NCBI GenBank assembly: GCA_018401965.1
Contig: JAGYJU010000020.1
Span: 310,001 to 374,000, forward strand
Length of the DNA stretch: 64,000 bases
Direction of reading: 5' to 3'
Source: Roseicyclus sp.
Lineage (GTDB): Bacteria; Pseudomonadota; Alphaproteobacteria; Rhodobacterales; Rhodobacteraceae
Made by a program: the position numbers and the translations under genes. Position 1 is the first letter of the stretch; each line of letters starts with the position of its first letter. This document shows positions 60,036 to 64,000 of the stretch, piece after piece. The notes under the pieces were generated by a model. It did not search any database, was not told where the DNA came from, and worked only from the letters and a program-made list of their open reading frames with translations.

Positions 60036-60977
60036 TTGAGAACCGCCGCCGTCATTCTGCAAGGCCCCAGAACCCTCGAATTGGGGGATGTGGCGCTGAA
60101 TGATCCGGGGGCGGGCGATCTGGTGGTCGAGGTTCGGCATTCGGGCATTTCCACCGGCACCGAGAAATTGTTCTGGTCCGGCGAGATGCCGCCGTTTCCG
60201 GGCATGGGTTACCCGTTGATCCCCGGATACGAAGCCGCGGGCGAAGTGGTGGACGCAGGCATCGGCACCGGGTTCAAGCCCGGTGATATCGTTTTTGTCC
60301 CTGGCGCGAATTGCTACGGCGAGGTCAAGGGCCTGTTCGGGGGCGCCGCGCGCCGCCTGGTGACGGGCGCAGATCGCGTGGTCAAGATCGATGCCGGATT
60401 GGGGGCCGAGGGTGCGCTTCTGGCGCTGGCCGCGACCGCGCGCCATGCGCTGGCCGGCATGAACACCAAGCTGCCCGAGCTGATCATCGGCCACGGGGTT
60501 TTCGGCCGCCTTCTCGCGCGGCTGACCATTGCCGCTGGCGGCAAGCCCCCGACCGTTTGGGAAATCGACCCAGACCGCCAATCCGGCGGGGCGGGCTATG
60601 ATGTCATCCACCCCGATGATGATGCACGCCGCGATTATGGCTGCATCTACGATGCCTCGGGCGTGTCATCCTTGCTGGACACGATGGTTGGCCGCCTTGC
60701 CAAGGGCGGTGAAATCGTGCTGGCCGGGTTCTACCCCGAGCCTTTGCAATTCTCCTTCCCGCCCGCCTTTCTGCGCGAAGCCCGGTTCCGGATCGCCGCA
60801 GAATGGACGCGCGAAGACCTGATCGCCACTCGTGACCTGATCGACCATGGGGCGTTGAGCCTTGGTGGGTTGATCACGCACACCCTGTCTTCTGACCAGG
60901 CCAAGACCGCGTATCAGACCGCGTTCGAAGACCCGGCTTGCCTGAAGATGATCTTGAACTGGGAGAATGCCGCATGA
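60036..60977 (+). CDS. bchC: 2-desacetyl-2-hydroxyethyl bacteriochlorophyllide a dehydrogenase
   Basis: Oxidises the 2-hydroxyethyl group to the 2-acetyl group in bacteriochlorophyll a synthesis. Medium-chain dehydrogenase-like: [17 protein letters not shown] near residue 35, [17 protein letters not shown] near 55 and [14 protein letters not shown] near 150. 313 residues, intact. The start used is TTG at 60036 (the protein then begins [11 protein letters not shown], as in the family); the ribosome site is weak, and a miscalled ATG is possible. First gene of the bchC-X-Y-Z operon; the stop overlaps bchX (ATGA). Confidence 0.93.
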   Translation: MRTAAVILQGPRTLELGDVALNDPGAGDLVVEVRHSGISTGTEKLFWSGEMPPFPGMGYPLIPGYEAAGEVVDAGIGTGFKPGDIVFVPGANCYGEVKGLFGGAARRLVTGADRVVKIDAGLGAEGALLALAATARHALAGMNTKLPELIIGHGVFGRLLARLTIAAGGKPPTVWEIDPDRQSGGAGYDVIHPDDDARRDYGCIYDASGVSSLLDTMVGRLAKGGEIVLAGFYPEPLQFSFPPAFLREARFRIAAEWTREDLIATRDLIDHGALSLGGLITHTLSSDQAKTAYQTAFEDPACLKMILNWENAA

Positions 60978-61975
60978 GCCTCGATATTCCGAATCTGCGT
61001 GATTACGACGCCAAGCTCCGCGAAGAGGCCAACGAGCCCACGCTGGAAGTGCCCCAGGGCGAGCCGACCAAGAAAACCCAGATCATCGCGATTTACGGCA
61101 AGGGTGGCATCGGCAAATCCTTCACGCTGGCCAATCTCAGCCACATGATGGCCGAACAGGGCAAGCGCGTGCTCTTGATCGGGTGCGATCCGAAATCCGA
61201 CACCACCAGCCTTTTGTTCGGCGGCAAGGCTTGCCCCACGATCATCGAAACCTCGACCCAGAAGAAACTTGCGGGCGAAGAAGTGAAGATCGGGGATGTC
61301 TGCTTCAAGCGTGGCGGTGTGTTCGCCATGGAACTGGGCGGGCCCGAGGTTGGGCGCGGCTGTGGCGGACGCGGCATCATCCACGGGTTTGAGCTGCTCG
61401 AAAAGCTGGGCTTCCACGATTGGGATTTCGACTATGTCCTGCTCGATTTCCTGGGCGACGTGGTTTGCGGCGGGTTCGGTCTGCCGATCGCGCGCGACAT
61501 GGCGCAAAAGGTGATCCTGGTTGCCTCGAACGACCTTCAGTCGCTTTACGTGGCCAATAACGTCTGTTCCGCGGTCGAATATTTCCGCAAGCTGGGCGGC
61601 AATGTCGGTGTTGCGGGTCTGGTCATCAACAAGGATGACGGATCGGGCGAGGCGCAAGCCTTCGCCGAAGCGGTCGGTATCCCGATCCTTGCCGCGATCC
61701 CGCAGAATGACGATTTGCGCAAGAAATCCGCGAACTACCAGATCGTCGGCACGGCTGAAAGCGAATGGGGTTCGCTGTTCGCGGCGCTTGGTGACAATGT
61801 GGCCGTCGCGCCGCCGATGAAGCCTGTCGCGCTGTCGCAAGACCAGCTGCTCGAATTGTTCGACGGATCGGAAACCGGGGCCGGCATCACGCTGGAGCCC
61901 GCCACCGATGTGGATATGCGCGGCAAGAACGCGGAAATTCGCCCGTCCCTCGAAGTCATCTACGACGAGGCATGA
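60974..61975 (+). CDS. bchX: Chlorophyllide a reductase iron protein, subunit X
   Basis: NifH-like ATPase that donates electrons to the BchYZ catalytic complex. P-loop [16 protein letters not shown] near residue 42, [15 protein letters not shown] near 75, and the 4Fe-4S cysteines in GRGCGGRGI near 133 and [11 protein letters not shown] near 170. 333 residues, intact. Followed by bchY, with a 4-base gap. Confidence 0.97.
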   Translation: MSLDIPNLRDYDAKLREEANEPTLEVPQGEPTKKTQIIAIYGKGGIGKSFTLANLSHMMAEQGKRVLLIGCDPKSDTTSLLFGGKACPTIIETSTQKKLAGEEVKIGDVCFKRGGVFAMELGGPEVGRGCGGRGIIHGFELLEKLGFHDWDFDYVLLDFLGDVVCGGFGLPIARDMAQKVILVASNDLQSLYVANNVCSAVEYFRKLGGNVGVAGLVINKDDGSGEAQAFAEAVGIPILAAIPQNDDLRKKSANYQIVGTAESEWGSLFAALGDNVAVAPPMKPVALSQDQLLELFDGSETGAGITLEPATDVDMRGKNAEIRPSLEVIYDEA

Positions 61976-61979
61976 GCGG

Positions 61980-63565
61980 ATGACCGAGGAAATCAGATAC
62001 GACGACAGCGCCGAGGTGGAGGTGATCCGCGGCGAAGCGCGTGTCGATCCTGTTGGACAGGCATCGGCCACCCCGCCGCAAGGCGGTGACGGCATGGGCT
62101 GTCACGCCGGCGCGTCGGAAATGGAAAAGGCGGCCCGCATGGCGGGCAAGTCCGACATCCTTGATCAATATGCCAAGGATTACCCGCAAGGTCCGCATGA
62201 CAAGCCGCAATCGCATGTGCCCCGCCTTTGGCTCGCTGCGCGTGGGCCTGCGGATGCGCCGCACGGCGACGGTGTTGTCGGGATCGGCCTGTTGCGTCTA
62301 CGGCCTGACCTTCGTGTCGCATTTCTACGGTGCGCGCCGGTCGGTCGGCTATGTGCCGTTCAATTCCGAAACGCTGGTCACCGGCAAGCTGTTCGAAGAT
62401 ATCCGCGAAGCGGTCCACGACATGGCCGACCCGGATCGGTACGACGCGATCGTCGTCACCAACCTGTGCGTGCCCACCGCGTCCGGCGTGCCGCTGCGCC
62501 TGTTGCCGGATGAAATCAACGGGGTGCGGATCGTCGGCATCGATGTGCCGGGTTTCGGCATTCCCACCCACGCCGAAGCCAAGGATGTGCTGGCTGGTGC
62601 GATGCTCAATTACGCCCGCAAGGAAGTGGAGGCTGGCCCCGTCCAGGCCCCCGTTTCGGGCAAATCCGACCGTCCGACAGTGACCCTGTTGGGCGAAATG
62701 TTCCCTGCGGACCCTCTGGGTATCGGAGGGATGCTCGCGCCACTCGGTCTGGCGGCAGGTCCGGTCGTTCCCTGCCGTGAGTGGCGCGAGCTCTATTCCG
62801 CGCTCGACAGCAAAGTCGTTGCTGCAATCCACCCGTTCTACACCGCTGCGATCCGCGAGTTCGAGGCGGCCGGGCCGTACCATCGTGGGCTCTGCCCCGG
62901 TGGGTCTGGATGGCACCGCCGCCTGGCTGGACGCCATCGCCGATGCCTATGGCGTGGCCGAGGACAAGCTGGCGGCGGCAAAGAACGCCTTCCTGCCCGC
63001 GATCAAGGCCGGGCTGGCGGCAAACCCGATCAAGGGCACGATCACCTTGTCGGGCTATGAAGGGTCGGAATTGCTGGTCGCGCGCCTGTTGATCGAAAGC
63101 GGCGCCGAGGTTCCTTACGTCGGCACGGCCTGCCCGAAAACCAAGTGGTCCGCGCCCGATGTTGCCTGGCTTGAGGCCAAGGGCGTCAAGATCAAGTTCC
63201 GCGCCAGCCTTGAAGATGACTGTGCCGCGATGGAAGCGATCCGTCCCGACCTGGCCATCGGCACCACGCCCGTGGTGCAAAAGGGCAAGGAAATGGGCAT
63301 TCCGTCGCTCTACTTCACCAACCTGATTTCGGCGCGCCCCTTGATGGGCCCGGCCGGTGCCGGATCGCTTGGCCAGGTGGTGAATGCCGCCATGGCCAAC
63401 AAGGACCGCATGGATCACATGCGCGATTTCTTTGCCGGTGTCGGCGAAGGCGATACCGCCGGCATCTGGGAAGGGTCGCCCAACCTGCGCCCCGATTTCC
63501 GCGCCGCGCATCAGAAGAAGCTCGACAAGTTGGCCCGCGCGGCCAAGGCCGAGGAGATGATCTGA
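61980..63565 (+). CDS. bchY: Chlorophyllide a reductase subunit Y, two frameshifts
   Basis: NifD-like catalytic subunit. It opens [20 protein letters not shown]. At about 62214 one extra base moves the frame; the cluster cysteines follow in [16 protein letters not shown] and [20 protein letters not shown] second change at about 62875 (FEAAG to [13 protein letters not shown]) leads to the C-terminal half with [20 protein letters not shown] and ends KAEEMI at 63565. Joined length is about 527 residues, normal. The bchX and bchZ genes on either side are intact in frame, which argues for error rather than decay. Confidence 0.93.
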
Positions 63566-64000
63566 TGCTGATCCAGGATCATGATCGCGCCGGTGGGTAC
63601 TGGGGGTCGGTCTATGCCTTTACGGCGGTGAAGGGGCTTCAGGTCATCATCGACGGGCCGGTGGGCTGTGAAAACCTGCCGGTGACGTCGGTGTTGCATT
63701 ACACCGACGGTTTGCCGCCGCATGAATTGCCGATTGTCGTGACCGGCCTTGGCGAAGAAGAGCTGGGCCGCGATGGCACCGAAGGCGCGATGAAGCGCGC
63801 CTGGGAAGCGCTTGATCCCGCGCTTCCCTCGGTGGTTGTCACCGGGTCCATTTCCGAGATGATCGGCGGCGGCGTGACGCCGCAAGGCACCAATATCCAA
63901 CGGTTTTTGCCGCGCACCATCGACGAGGATCAATGGGAAAGCGCCGATCGCGCGATGACCTGGATCTTTACCGAGTTCGGGATGACCAAGGGGCGCATGC
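63565..64000 (+). CDS. bchZ: Chlorophyllide a reductase subunit Z, 3' end cut off
   Basis: NifK-like catalytic subunit. Opening [38 protein letters not shown] near residue 33 with the cluster-ligand Cys and [11 protein letters not shown] near 70. About 145 of roughly 490 residues are in the window. Start ATG overlaps the bchY stop (TGATG). Confidence 0.95.
   Translation, partial: MLIQDHDRAGGYWGSVYAFTAVKGLQVIIDGPVGCENLPVTSVLHYTDGLPPHELPIVVTGLGEEELGRDGTEGAMKRAWEALDPALPSVVVTGSISEMIGGGVTPQGTNIQRFLPRTIDEDQWESADRAMTWIFTEFGMTKGRM

Overview
The window reads as a chromosomal segment of a GC-rich alphaproteobacterium of the order Rhodobacterales that can make bacteriochlorophyll. Three things point there. 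The right end holds the crtD-crtC / crtE-crtF-bchC-bchX-bchY-bchZ block of a purple-bacterial photosynthesis gene cluster. The middle holds the parB-parA-rsmG-mnmG-mnmE-rho / maf-aroE-coaE-dnaQ-secB arrangement seen around alphaproteobacterial origins. The proteins, including the MFHVKH start of MnmG, look like that order. No rRNA, insertion sequence, prophage or CRISPR array was recognised. Only one tRNA (Leu, anticodon CAG) is present.

Layout. 0-7.3 kb: gltD, a small secreted protein and gltB (cut by the window edge) on the minus strand, then uppP and an NDUFA9-like dehydrogenase. 7.4-16.6 kb: an envelope block (tamA, tamB, tRNA-Leu, rnd, lptC, lptA, lptB, hpf, ptsN). 16.6-26.7 kb: a minus-strand surface-polysaccharide operon (cysQ, kdsB, a family-2 glycosyltransferase, galU, three more glycosyltransferases and a two-domain sulfotransferase-like protein) with a divergent ABC-2 export permease. 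26.7-37.7 kb: alkB, dnaK-dnaJ, mutS, grpE and hrcA, then rph-rdgB-hemW. 37.7-48.2 kb: the origin-proximal region, with two perfect 16-bp parS palindromes and a 514-bp AT-rich gap between rho and maf that is the best oriC candidate. 48.3-55.3 kb: fxsA, a Tim44-like gene, mltA and smr, then hslV, a roughly 10-TM protein, hslU and a lipoprotein hydrolase. 55.4-64 kb: the photosynthesis cluster, whose crtC end abuts hslV and whose two promoter regions each carry two TGT-N12-ACA repressor (PpsR/CrtJ-type) palindromes.

How they work together: the central genes initiate and segregate the chromosome and process tRNA; the left block builds the outer membrane and its LPS; the 16-27 kb block makes and exports a surface glycan that may be sulfated (sulfotransferase-like protein plus the PAP phosphatase CysQ); the right block makes carotenoid (1,2-hydratase, desaturase and O-methyltransferase steps) and reduces chlorophyllide to bacteriochlorophyllide.

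Caution on quality: about fifteen genes, several of them normally essential or strictly conserved (dnaK, dnaQ, hslU, hslV, galU, bchY, crtD, crtF, tamB, mltA), are interrupted by small indels while the protein continues perfectly in another frame. The breaks are dense from 47 to 63 kb. They are most simply base-calling or assembly indels, so I annotate these as genes with frameshifts, not as pseudogenes. Frameshift positions are approximate.
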